From positions 1-64,000 of the forward strand of contig NZ_BAGN01000202.1 in assembly GCF_000308835.1 (NCBI RefSeq): a stretch of 64,000 nucleotides of DNA. The letters are read 5' to 3'. The notes beneath the pieces are model-generated. The model did not search any database. It worked only from the letters and a program-made list of their open reading frames with translations, and was not told the DNA's origin. Position numbers and translations under genes: made by a program. The stretch is from Nocardia vinacea NBRC 16497 (GTDB lineage: Bacteria; Actinomycetota; Actinomycetes; Mycobacteriales; Mycobacteriaceae). Within the stretch, counting starts at the first letter, position 1. Each line of letters opens with the position of its first letter. This document shows, piece after piece, positions 8,121-16,326 of the stretch.

Positions 8121-9989
8121 TCACGCGCGCGTGGTACCCCGGCCCGCCCTGGGTAGATCGAGATCCAGCGGGATGCGCCCGACGGCCAGATGTGCCTCGA
8201 CCTCATCGGCGGGCATCGGCCGCGCGATCAGAAATCCTTGCGCCCGATAGCAACCCAGCCCGACCAGGGTCCGCGCGGCCACCGGCGTCTCGACGCCTTC
8301 GCCGACCACACCGAGCCCGAACGACCCGGCCAACCCGATAATGGATTTCACGATCGCCAGATCATCGGTGCTCGCGCCGAGGCGCTGCACGAAGCCGCGG
8401 TCGATCTTCACCGCGTCGACCGGAAGCGCCTTCAGATGCGAGAGCGAGCTGTATCCGGTGCCGAAATCGTCGATGGCGATCTGCACGCCCATTCGCTTGA
8501 GTCCGCGCAGCGTGACCTGGGTGCGCGCCAGATCCTGCACGACCACATGTTCGGTGATCTCCAGGCAGACCGAACTGCCGTCGATCCCGAACAGCCGCAG
8601 AATATCCTCGATCCGCTCCACGAAATCCAGGCTGACCAGCTGCACCGGCGAAACATTGATCCGCATCACCACATTCGCCGCCAGCCCCCGCCTGCGCCAT
8701 TCGGCGAATTGCGCACAGGCCGAGCGGATCACCCAGCGCCCGAGCTCACCCGCGAGATTGGTGGCCTCGGCAACCGTGACGAACGCACCGGGCGGGAGCA
8801 ATCCCCTGGTCGGATGCAACCAGCGCACCAGCGCCTCCAGCGCCACCACCCGGCCGGTGCGCAGATCGACCTCGGGCTGATAGTGCAGCAGCAGCGAGCC
8901 GTCGGAGACCGCGCCGCGCAGATTCAGCTCCACATCGTCCTGCAGTTCGAACTGCGCGCGCATGGCGTCGGTGAAGACCGCGACACCGTTGCCGCCGCCC
9001 GATTTCGCCGACAGCAGCGCGTGATCGGCCCGGCGCAGCACATCCGCGACCGTGGTCTCCCCCGGAATACCCACCGCGACACCGACGCTGGCGCCGCGGC
9101 TGACCGATTCCCCGCCGACGGTCACCCGCCGTCCGATGAGCTGCTGAATCCGCGTCGCCTCCAATTCGGCCGCCACCGCATCCATCGGTTTGGCCGGCAC
9201 GATGACGAATTCGTCGCCGCCGAGTCGGGCGATCATGTCATTGGGATCGAGATTCTCCCGCAATCGCGAGGAGAGCGTGCGAATGAAGTTGTCCCCCGCG
9301 GTATGTCCGAGAAAATCGTTGAGCGCTTTGAGCCGGTCGAGATCGAGGAAGAAGGCGGCAACCGGGCCGGGACTTCCCTGTCTGAGCCGCTCCTCCATAT
9401 GTTCGAGCAGCGCCCGCCGGTTCGCCAACCCGGTCAGATCGTCGTGCAGGGCGATATAGCGCAATCGTTCCTCGGCCACGACGCGCGCCTGCAACTGGGC
9501 GAAGAGTGCGGCGATCGCCTTGAGCACGTTCAGTTCCCGGGTGCTCCAGTCGCGATCGCCCTGTTTGATGAATCCCAGCACGCCGGTCGACTCGCCGCGC
9601 GACAACAGCGGCACCGCGGCCATCGCGACCTGCGGAATACCCGACGAACGCCGGATCGTCTCCTGATAATCGGCGGATTGCTGGGACGGCCGCACAATGA
9701 TCGGCTCGGTCGCGTGTTCCAATTCCCGGAATACCGAGTCGGCGTGCTCGAAATGCACGATCTTCAGCGGGTCCGGATCCGGTATGTCACCACGGTGCGG
9801 CCACTCCGCGATGAGTACGGTCGCCCGCTGCTCTCTATCGGTATGGCGTAGGTAGCTGAAATCGACATCGAAATGCTCGACCAACCTGGCCAGCACGCGC
9901 TCACTCGCCGCCACCATCGTTGTGGCGTCGACGCCCATCAACTCGGAGGCGACCTGGGTCACCAATGAGTCGAGCGTTCGCCGAGGCAC
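8121..9989 (-). CDS. dcpA: GAF-GGDEF-EAL cyclic-di-GMP enzyme (DcpA-like)
   Basis: Predicted bifunctional c-di-GMP enzyme of 622 residues: a GAF sensor (about 15-165), a diguanylate cyclase domain with intact GGDEF (257-261), and a phosphodiesterase domain with EAL (385-387), DDFGTGYSSL, KIDRGFV and GEGVET. The inhibitory I-site is not conserved: the position five residues before GGDEF reads DPND instead of RxxD. Domain order and the neighbouring moeY match Rv1354c and M. smegmatis DcpA. No transmembrane segment is seen, so it is probably cytosolic, with GAF binding an unknown ligand. GTG 9989 lies 16 bp after the moeY stop codon. Confidence 0.9.
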   Translation of the reverse strand: MPRRTLDSLVTQVASELMGVDATTMVAASERVLARLVEHFDVDFSYLRHTDREQRATVLIAEWPHRGDIPDPDPLKIVHFEHADSVFRELEHATEPIIVRPSQQSADYQETIRRSSGIPQVAMAAVPLLSRGESTGVLGFIKQGDRDWSTRELNVLKAIAALFAQLQARVVAEERLRYIALHDDLTGLANRRALLEHMEERLRQGSPGPVAAFFLDLDRLKALNDFLGHTAGDNFIRTLSSRLRENLDPNDMIARLGGDEFVIVPAKPMDAVAAELEATRIQQLIGRRVTVGGESVSRGASVGVAVGIPGETTVADVLRRADHALLSAKSGGGNGVAVFTDAMRAQFELQDDVELNLRGAVSDGSLLLHYQPEVDLRTGRVVALEALVRWLHPTRGLLPPGAFVTVAEATNLAGELGRWVIRSACAQFAEWRRRGLAANVVMRINVSPVQLVSLDFVERIEDILRLFGIDGSSVCLEITEHVVVQDLARTQVTLRGLKRMGVQIAIDDFGTGYSSLSHLKALPVDAVKIDRGFVQRLGASTDDLAIVKSIIGLAGSFGLGVVGEGVETPVAARTLVGLGCYRAQGFLIARPMPADEVEAHLAVGRIPLDLDLPRAGRGTTRA

Positions 9990-10005
9990 CCTATCTCCGA
10001 TCGCG

Positions 10006-12153
10006 CTAGCTGCGGTTGCCCGCGCCCGGCACTGGAAGCCGCCTGCTGCGGACCGTGGCTGCTGCCGCATAGCTCAGGCGAAGCACCAATGCCATGATCT
10101 CATGCCCAGGCACTCCCAGCAGGTCCAGGAAACGGCCCTGAAGTGTCGTAAGTGTATCCGCGAAATCCGGTGAAATCCCTTTCAGCTCGTCGGGGTGCCG
10201 CGCATAAAGGAACAAAGGCGAGACCGGTTGCACCGCAAGACCGAGCCGTTGCGCCGCGATCCAGACCCGCTGCACGGCCGCGCCGCCGCGGGCGTAGTCG
10301 GCAAGTGATACCGACTCTGCTCCGGATCGACGCGGAAAAGTTATCGCGACCAGCGCCGAACTCGACAGCACGCGATCGCGGCTGTACTCGCCGAGTGCGG
10401 TCCCACCGGACCATTCGCGCAGCCGATCCATGACATCCGAGCGCTGCCCGATCTGGATTTTGGCCTGCTCGTCGGCGGCCAATTCCATACTCCGAATATC
10501 GATCCCGGTGCGCGAATCCTCGCCGGGCCAGCGCAGTTCGCCGAACATCTCCTGATGCAGGCGCGGAGTCAGATAGCGAATGCGATCGGATTCGCCCAGC
10601 AGCGCGGCGGCAGCGGCGAGCTCATCGGGTGCGGTGACGGCATGGACCGCCGCATCGGTGGCGGCCGCGTCCAGGGCAGGCAGAACATGATCGGCTAGCG
10701 GCGCGCCCGCGCCGAGGTGTCGGTTCGTCTCGCGGGTCAGCGTGGCCGGATAGTCCGCGGCCAGTGCGGCATCGGTGCCGTTGCCGAGATGTAGCACCAC
10801 GGAAAATGGGGTGGAGTTGTTCTCGATGAACTCGTGCGCGCCGAGTATGCCGTGCGCGGCGGCCGCGGCGCGGGCGTTGTAGAGCGCCGCGCCGATCGAT
10901 ACCGCGCTGGCGCGATAGCCGATATCCAGTGCCGACGAGCGGGTTCGGACGAGATCGATGCGTAGCTCGTCGCCATCGACCCGCAGGTACCACGGTTGGG
11001 TATTGCCGCCCGACGGTGCCCGCTGCGCGGATTCGAGGACCTTCTCGACGGCGGACCCGTCCGGATCCGGAACACCGCCTTCGGGCACCGGAAATTCGTC
11101 GGACACCTTCTCGCACACCGGCTCCGGTTCGGCCAGCTCGTCGAGACCACGCTCCAGATCGAACCGGGTCCGGCCCGAGGACAGCTTGTGCCCGAGCCCG
11201 ACCCGGCGCACCGCCGCTGCCACGATGGCCGCGCCCAGCTGTACGTCACCGCCGAGTTGCGGCCAGGTCGTCACGGTTTCGTCGATCTCGACCAGACTCG
11301 CCGCCATCCGCGCCGATAGCTCCTTCGGGTCGAGAATCCGCATGACGTGCGGCGCCTTGTCCTTGGTGGACAACCCGCGCAGATCCGCGCCGACCGTCGC
11401 GCCGAGCAGACCGTGGAACGTCGGACGGTCCGGTTCCAGGTCATAGCGCTCGACATCGAGCAGGCCGCGATCGCTGGTATCCATCAACAGCGGAAGACGG
11501 TGTCGGCGTGCACCTTCCCGGACGGCGAACTTGATATCGAGCGAATCGCATTCCTCGACGACCAGCGACAACCCGTGCAGGAATGCGTCGACGCTGTCCT
11601 CGTCCACGCCCGCGGTGGCGACCTCGACCGGCAGATACGGATCGAGTTCGGCGATCCGGCGCGCGGTCACGATGGACTTGTTCACACCGATATCGAAGAT
11701 CCCGCCGGGCACCCGATTCAGATTCGACAGCTCGATGTCGTCGAAATCGGCCAGGCGCAATAAGCCACAGGTGCCTTCCAGGGCCAATGTGTAAGCGACA
11801 GCGTGCCCGACGCTCTGCCCGACCACGCCGATCGCGAGACCGGCGCAACGCTCCTGTTCGGCGCGGGTGAGCTTGTTCTGGTTGCGGTCCAAGCGAATTG
11901 CCCGAAATGTCTTTTCGCCGGGCAATCCGACGAGCGTGTGCCGCCACGAGTAATAGACCCACCGGTCCGTTTCTGGCCCACCGAGATCCGCGGGCGGCCG
12001 ACGCACCTTGGCGAGTTCGGCGCGCAGCACATCACGCAGGTCGAGAATGCGGACCTGCGGCGATTTCCGTAATTGCACGAGGATCCGTGCGTCGTCGGTG
12101 GAATTTTCATCGAGAATCAGCGGGCGGTGGTCCGCGGTGAGCTCACCGTTCAT
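10006..12153 (-). CDS. moeY: ThiF/E1-like adenylyltransferase-nitroreductase fusion (Rv1355c/MoeY-like)
   Basis: A 715-residue two-domain protein. The N-terminal part (about 100-340) is an E1/ThiF/MoeB-like Rossmann domain: IGVVGQSVGHAVAY, then DFDDIELSNLNRV with the ATP-contacting Asn/Arg, and EECDSLDIK. I do not see the paired CxxC zinc motifs of MoeB/ThiF. The C-terminal part (about 390-700) is an FMN nitroreductase: SAQRAPSGGNTQPW, ALYNARAAAAAHG and RVWIAAQRLGLAVQPVSPL. It resembles Rv1355c, annotated as MoeY, but no evidence ties it to molybdopterin. The ATG overlaps the stop codon of the acyltransferase gene (ATGA), so translation is coupled. A role in adenylating and then reducing a small molecule or carrier is inference. 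Confidence 0.85.
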   Translation of the reverse strand: MNGELTADHRPLILDENSTDDARILVQLRKSPQVRILDLRDVLRAELAKVRRPPADLGGPETDRWVYYSWRHTLVGLPGEKTFRAIRLDRNQNKLTRAEQERCAGLAIGVVGQSVGHAVAYTLALEGTCGLLRLADFDDIELSNLNRVPGGIFDIGVNKSIVTARRIAELDPYLPVEVATAGVDEDSVDAFLHGLSLVVEECDSLDIKFAVREGARRHRLPLLMDTSDRGLLDVERYDLEPDRPTFHGLLGATVGADLRGLSTKDKAPHVMRILDPKELSARMAASLVEIDETVTTWPQLGGDVQLGAAIVAAAVRRVGLGHKLSSGRTRFDLERGLDELAEPEPVCEKVSDEFPVPEGGVPDPDGSAVEKVLESAQRAPSGGNTQPWYLRVDGDELRIDLVRTRSSALDIGYRASAVSIGAALYNARAAAAAHGILGAHEFIENNSTPFSVVLHLGNGTDAALAADYPATLTRETNRHLGAGAPLADHVLPALDAAATDAAVHAVTAPDELAAAAALLGESDRIRYLTPRLHQEMFGELRWPGEDSRTGIDIRSMELAADEQAKIQIGQRSDVMDRLREWSGGTALGEYSRDRVLSSSALVAITFPRRSGAESVSLADYARGGAAVQRVWIAAQRLGLAVQPVSPLFLYARHPDELKGISPDFADTLTTLQGRFLDLLGVPGHEIMALVLRLSYAAAATVRSRRLPVPGAGNRS

Positions 12154-12914
12154 GCCTGCGCCAATCCTCCGATCCCTGATCCACCCGAGGGCGCCCGACC
12201 ATGCGGCGACAGCCAGGCATCGAGTGCCGCACGCTCCAGCGCAGTCAACGAACTCTGCAATTTGGTGGCTAATGACCGATATGTCCGGGCATCCCACCAC
12301 ATCGGAATGGTCCGATAGCGGTCGTCAGGATAAGGCACCGCCAGTATCCGATCGGCGACATACCCACCGCTCGAGCGGTACAGACCGATATTTCGCGTGG
12401 CAGTGGTGACGAAACCGAATCTCGCATCGAGCAGTCGAGCGGCATGCACGACACAGCGGGAGACCGCTGCGGCGAGCGCGGCACGATGCTCGGCCGCACG
12501 GGATACCCAGACCGCTTTCACCTCGACAACACCTTCTGGTATCCGATCGGCAACCATCGCGCGCAACTCGGCGGCACCGGGTCGACCGGCCCAGGCGCGT
12601 AGTGCGTGCACTTCGTCGGCCACACCGTAGGGCCCCTGCGCCCGCAATCCCGCGACGACCGCGCCGGACGGATCCACGGCGGCGAAGAACAGCGACGTCG
12701 AACGGCCGTCGACAACGCTGTCGTATTCCAAAGCGTGATCAACACCGTAATGCCGGTAAACCTGCAGCGCACCGCACAGATATCGGCGCCACAGATCGGG
12801 ATGAGCCTCCGGAGTGGCGACATGAAAGACATATCCGGAATGCATGTCGCGAAACCGCAACACCTCGGCATCGCGTGTGCCCCCCGGGCCGACTGCGATT
12901 GTTTCGACAGTCAT
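12150..12914 (-). CDS. LuxI/FeeM-like N-acyltransferase (GNAT fold), first gene of the moeY-dcpA operon
   Basis: A 254-residue protein with the layout of autoinducer-synthase-like acyltransferases: YRHYGVDHALEYDSVVDG near residue 50, a central sheet with SLFFAAVDPSGAVVAGLRAQ, then VEVKAVWVSR, and a C-terminal GFVTTATRNIGLYRSSGGYVA that fits the acyl-CoA or acyl-ACP site. The family is inferred from pattern, not from a search. ATG 12914 follows AGGAAC. It is the 5' gene of three and overlaps moeY by 4 bp. A perfect palindrome lies 122-143 bp upstream. A plausible job is transferring an acyl chain to an amine that MoeY then modifies. Confidence 0.65.
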   Translation of the reverse strand: MTVETIAVGPGGTRDAEVLRFRDMHSGYVFHVATPEAHPDLWRRYLCGALQVYRHYGVDHALEYDSVVDGRSTSLFFAAVDPSGAVVAGLRAQGPYGVADEVHALRAWAGRPGAAELRAMVADRIPEGVVEVKAVWVSRAAEHRAALAAAVSRCVVHAARLLDARFGFVTTATRNIGLYRSSGGYVADRILAVPYPDDRYRTIPMWWDARTYRSLATKLQSSLTALERAALDAWLSPHGRAPSGGSGIGGLAQA

Positions 12915-13035
12915 GGTGTTCCTACTCCGTTTGCTACCGCACATCTGCACGGTCATCGAGCCGGCCTGACCGACTCGCCAGACGACTCGCCGATCGGTTG
13001 AGTTTGCCTAGGGCAGTATCCGTCATAGGACAAGA

Positions 13036-13057
13036 ATTAACCAGATATCTGGTTAAT
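13036..13057. promoter_or_regulatory. Perfect 22-bp palindrome upstream of the acyltransferase-moeY-dcpA operon
   Basis: Half-site ATTAACCAGAT is followed by its exact reverse complement with no spacer. It sits in the 256-bp gap between the acyltransferase start (12914) and the end of the GyrI-like gene (13171). Length and symmetry fit a TetR-, MarR- or GntR-family dimer operator. The AT-rich outer bases contrast with the GC-rich surroundings. In M. tuberculosis a TetR gene (Rv1353c) adjoins the same operon, but none is encoded in this window. Confidence 0.7.
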
Positions 13058-13170
13058 CTTCCGAAAACTGATTGTCTGTAGCGAAATTACCGCAGGTCAG
13101 ACCCCTCGAACATGCCATCGAATAGATCATCGAGACCAGTCGGTACTGACGCAGCTAATACGAGGCAATC

Positions 13171-13605
13171 TCAGACCAGGATAGAGATGAACAGTTCGAC
13201 CGACTCCGGCCCACGCCAGATCTCGATTTCCTCCCGGTACGCACGGGTGATCTCGGCGGATGCCGTCGCATCGTCGACCTGGGCCCACACATCCTCGACC
13301 GGATCGTGGTAATCCCCGTTCGGCTCGAACCGAGCGTAGACACCCTTGGGCACCTTGACCAGGACGTCACCGACCGGAACCGCGCCCGGATCGGAGTACT
13401 CGAAACACACGACGGCGTTGTAGTTTCCGGCCGGATCCGGCACGTACACCGTGTACATCGGCTGGTCCGAGCCCGCGCGGTCACGCAGCCGATCCTTGAG
13501 GAATTCGATCAGGTCGCTATTGCTGACCTTGAAGCTCGGACGTACCCGCGGCACCACCAGACCGCCGTAGATGGCCTCGCGGCGCACCACGATCGCGTAT
13601 GTCAT
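13171..13605 (-). CDS. GyrI-like effector-binding-domain protein, second of a coupled pair
   Basis: A 144-residue protein that fits the small-molecule-binding GyrI/AraC effector domain: a beta-rich fold with VKVPKGVYARFEPNGDY near residue 90, DVWAQVDD, and an acidic C-terminus (VELFISILV). It has no DNA-binding part. The ATG overlaps the stop codon of the upstream paralogue (ATGA), so the two should be made in fixed ratio and may pair. Related stand-alone domains bind or hydrolyse hydrophobic electrophiles or act as drug sinks. The ligand is unknown. Confidence 0.7.
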   Translation of the reverse strand: MTYAIVVRREAIYGGLVVPRVRPSFKVSNSDLIEFLKDRLRDRAGSDQPMYTVYVPDPAGNYNAVVCFEYSDPGAVPVGDVLVKVPKGVYARFEPNGDYHDPVEDVWAQVDDATASAEITRAYREEIEIWRGPESVELFISILV

Positions 13606-14045
13606 CGCGCCTCGACCGCCAGGTAGAGATCGATCTTGTAGGCGTGCGGATAACACTCGAAATCGCCGGTGTAGGTGCGTTTTATCTGGTTGTGTTCCTC
13701 GGCATAGGCGATCTGCGTCCACAGGTCCGTCATCACCTGCGGGAAGTTACCGACCGAGGAGAACCTGGCATAGGTGCCGCGCGGTAGCCGCGCCACCAGG
13801 TGGCCGCGGGTGACTTCGCCGAAGGATACGCACTCATAGCCGACGATCTGCGTGTTGTAGGTGCCGAGTTCACCGGAGTAGTCGGTGTAGGCGCTGGCCA
13901 GTTGACCGCCGAGTTCCTGATGCAGTACCGCCGCCCACGCGGCCTCGAGATCGTGGTCACGCAGTTCCCCGAGCGCACGTTTCGGGCTGCGCACCGGGAG
14001 CCCGGCAACCCACGTTTCGTCTCGCTCGACGATTTCAAACTGCAT
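13602..14045 (-). CDS. GyrI-like effector-binding-domain protein, first of a coupled pair
   Basis: A 147-residue paralogue of the following gene: MQFEIVERDETWVAGLPVRS at the N-terminus, TYNTQIVGYECVS in the middle, then LVARLPRGTYARFSSVGNF and a C-terminus ending in KIDLYLAVEAR. Matching positions in the partner are VKVPKGVYARFEPNGDY and ESVELFISIL, so the pair arose by duplication. The glutamate in the last strand (LAVE), often the binding-site acid in this superfamily, is retained here. ATG 14045 follows GAAAGA. It is divergent from the M20 amidohydrolase gene, with 241 bp between starts that hold no further gene. Confidence 0.7.
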   Translation of the reverse strand: MQFEIVERDETWVAGLPVRSPKRALGELRDHDLEAAWAAVLHQELGGQLASAYTDYSGELGTYNTQIVGYECVSFGEVTRGHLVARLPRGTYARFSSVGNFPQVMTDLWTQIAYAEEHNQIKRTYTGDFECYPHAYKIDLYLAVEAR

Positions 14046-14286
14046 GGAAAGACTCTTTCGAGGTGAACCCGGGGGCGGTGCCCGCATCCGGTCGGCCAGA
14101 AAGGCCATGCTATCAACTCGACCGCGTGGTCCGGCTCACATGTCCGCGTCGTTACGCACACCTCACCGCCGCGCCGAACTGGTCGTGCGACCTGTACGCA
14201 AACGAGTGGCTATCGATGCATAGTGGAGATGATCGTTTCGTCTGTCGCTGATCATGTGGCATCCCGACACAACGAACGGAGTTCAG

Positions 14287-15576
14287 ATGACCGCAGGCGC
14301 GATCTATGACGAATTGGACAGGCGCGCGGCACAAGTGGCCGATCAGGTCGTCACGTGGCGGCACCATCTGCACCAGCATCCCGAGCTGTCCAACCGGGAG
14401 TCGAATACCGCCGCATTCATCGCCGATCATCTGCGCTCGCTGAATCTGGACGAGGTGCGCACCGGCATCGCCGGACACGGCATCGTCGGCGTGCTGCGCG
14501 GCGGCATGGGCGGCGACCGGACGATCGCGCTGCGCGCCGATATCGACGCACTGCCGGTACCCGACCTGTGCGGTGTCGATTTCGCATCGAAGATCGTGGA
14601 CAACGACTATCCCGGCGGACCGTTCCCGGTCTCGCACGCCTGCGGCCACGACTGCCATACCGCGATGCTGATGGGTGCCGCCTCGGTGCTGACCGGCGTG
14701 CGCGATCGGCTGCCGGGTACGGTGCTCTTCGTCTTCCAACCCGCCGAGGAGGGGCCGCCGGTCGACGAAAAGGGCGGCGCGAAGCAGATGCTCGACGAAG
14801 GCGCACTGGACGATCCGTCACCGACCATGGCGTTCGGCTTCCATGTCACGCCATATCCCAAGGGCTACATCGGATATCGGATCGGCAATCAGTTCGGCGC
14901 CTCCTGTCTGGCGAAGATCACCATCACCGGACAGCAGGTACACGGGTCAACACCGTGGATGGGCGTGGACCCGATGCCCGCCGCGGGCGCCGTCATCACC
15001 GGCATCGGCCAGCTGTACCGGCAGGTCAGCGCATTCGATCCGTTCACCGTCAGCATCGGCCACGTGGAGGATGTGGGCCGGTTCAATATCATCGGGCAGA
15101 CCGTGACGCTCTGGGGCACCATCCGCTGCACGGTCGAGACCGATATGGGCGATATCCAGAAGCGCCTGGACACCCTCGCCGCGCATTCGGCGCAGGCATA
15201 CAACTGTTCGGCGACGGTCGAATACCTGCAGGATGTGCCAGCCGTGCACAACGCCGAGGAGTGGATCAACGCGGCGCTGCCGATATTCCAGCGCGTCGCC
15301 GGGGCCGATAAGGTCACCCCGACGATCCCGACGCTTGGCTATGACGATGTCTCCGAATTCGTCAACAAGTACGGTGGCCTGTATGTGACCCTCGGCGTGC
15401 AGGATTCGGAAATCGACCCGAAAACCGGTATGCCCGTGCCGATTCCGGGCGGCCGAGGTATGGCGATGAATCACAACCCGCACTTCTATGCCGACGACGG
15501 CACGCTGGTCACCGGTGTGCGGCTGCACGCGCACGTCGCCCATGACCACTTGACCGGCCTGCTCGCGCCGAAATGA
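14287..15576 (+). CDS. M20-family amidohydrolase/carboxypeptidase
   Basis: A metal-dependent amidohydrolase of 429 residues, probably cleaving N-acyl or peptide bonds of an amino-acid conjugate. Metal-site motifs are present: HLHQHPELSNRE near residue 26, the signature SHACGHDCHTAML near 120, and FQPAEEGPP near 155 with the catalytic Glu. A dimerisation domain follows (GQQVHGSTPWMGVDP near 220), then a C-terminal NHNPHFYADDGTL supplying the last metal ligand. That pattern fits the M20D IAA-amino-acid hydrolase/hippurate hydrolase group. ATG 14287 is chosen (MTAGAIYDE). udgB starts 13 bp after its stop codon and may be cotranscribed. Confidence 0.88.
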   Translation: MTAGAIYDELDRRAAQVADQVVTWRHHLHQHPELSNRESNTAAFIADHLRSLNLDEVRTGIAGHGIVGVLRGGMGGDRTIALRADIDALPVPDLCGVDFASKIVDNDYPGGPFPVSHACGHDCHTAMLMGAASVLTGVRDRLPGTVLFVFQPAEEGPPVDEKGGAKQMLDEGALDDPSPTMAFGFHVTPYPKGYIGYRIGNQFGASCLAKITITGQQVHGSTPWMGVDPMPAAGAVITGIGQLYRQVSAFDPFTVSIGHVEDVGRFNIIGQTVTLWGTIRCTVETDMGDIQKRLDTLAAHSAQAYNCSATVEYLQDVPAVHNAEEWINAALPIFQRVAGADKVTPTIPTLGYDDVSEFVNKYGGLYVTLGVQDSEIDPKTGMPVPIPGGRGMAMNHNPHFYADDGTLVTGVRLHAHVAHDHLTGLLAPK

Positions 15577-15589
15577 CCTGCGGCACCAT

Positions 15590-16318
15590 GTGATCGTGTG
15601 CGAGACCATCGCCGAACTCGACGCCGCGGTCGCGGATTGCTTCGCCTGCCCGCGACTGGTCGCCTGGCGGGAACGGGCGGCCAGGGAGAAGCGCGCCGCG
15701 TACCGTGACGAAACCTACTGGGGCAGGGCTGTTCCCGGTTACGGCCCGGATGACGCTCGGCTGCTGATCGTCGGGCTCGCCCCAGCCGCCCACGGCGGCA
15801 ACAGGACCGGGCGGATGTTCACCGGCGACCGCAGTGGAGATTTCCTCTACGCCGCCATGTACAACGTCGGGCTGACCAATCAACCTACGGCGGTGCACCG
15901 TGATGACGGACTGCGGCTGATCGGCGCTCGGGTCACCGCGCCGGTGCACTGCGCGCCGCCCGACAATAAGCCGACACCCGACGAGCGGGACCGCTGCAGT
16001 CACTGGCTGAAGACCGAATTCGGCCTGCTCACACCGACATTGCGGGCGGTGGTCGTACTCGGTGCGTTCGGTTGGCAGGCACTGCTTCCGGTACTTGCCG
16101 CATCGGGCTGGACCGTGCCGCGTCCGCGTCCCAAATTCGGGCACGGCGCTCACGTTGTGCTGCCGCCGACCGTCGATGATCGTGCGCCGCTGCACCTGTT
16201 CGGCTGCTACCACGTCAGCCAGCAGAACACCTTCACCGGTCGGCTCACCCCCGAAATGCTCGAAACAGTGCTGACCGCTGCGGCGACCGCTGCGGGTCTT
16301 CCTGGCCGCCGCAGCTGA
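15590..16318 (+). CDS. udgB: Type-5 uracil-DNA glycosylase UdgB
   Basis: UdgB excises uracil, and some other deaminated bases, from DNA. The 242-residue product has iron-sulfur-type cysteines (CFACPR near residue 17; CAPPDNK and DRC near 125), motif A GLAPAAHGGNRTGRMFTGD, which lacks the usual catalytic Asp as in family 5, and motif C HVSQQNTFTGRLTP near 210. Rv1259 is the comparable mycobacterial enzyme. The start codon is GTG 15590. It follows the M20 gene closely, but functional linkage is unlikely. Confidence 0.92.
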   Translation: MIVCETIAELDAAVADCFACPRLVAWRERAAREKRAAYRDETYWGRAVPGYGPDDARLLIVGLAPAAHGGNRTGRMFTGDRSGDFLYAAMYNVGLTNQPTAVHRDDGLRLIGARVTAPVHCAPPDNKPTPDERDRCSHWLKTEFGLLTPTLRAVVVLGAFGWQALLPVLAASGWTVPRPRPKFGHGAHVVLPPTVDDRAPLHLFGCYHVSQQNTFTGRLTPEMLETVLTAAATAAGLPGRRS

Positions 16319-16326
16319 GGGAAGTT

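Noticed and set aside
8190..9851. 553-codon plus-strand frame opposite dcpA
   Set aside because: It is the mirror of a clear GAF-GGDEF-EAL gene; the translation is Arg/His/Gln-rich with no motifs.
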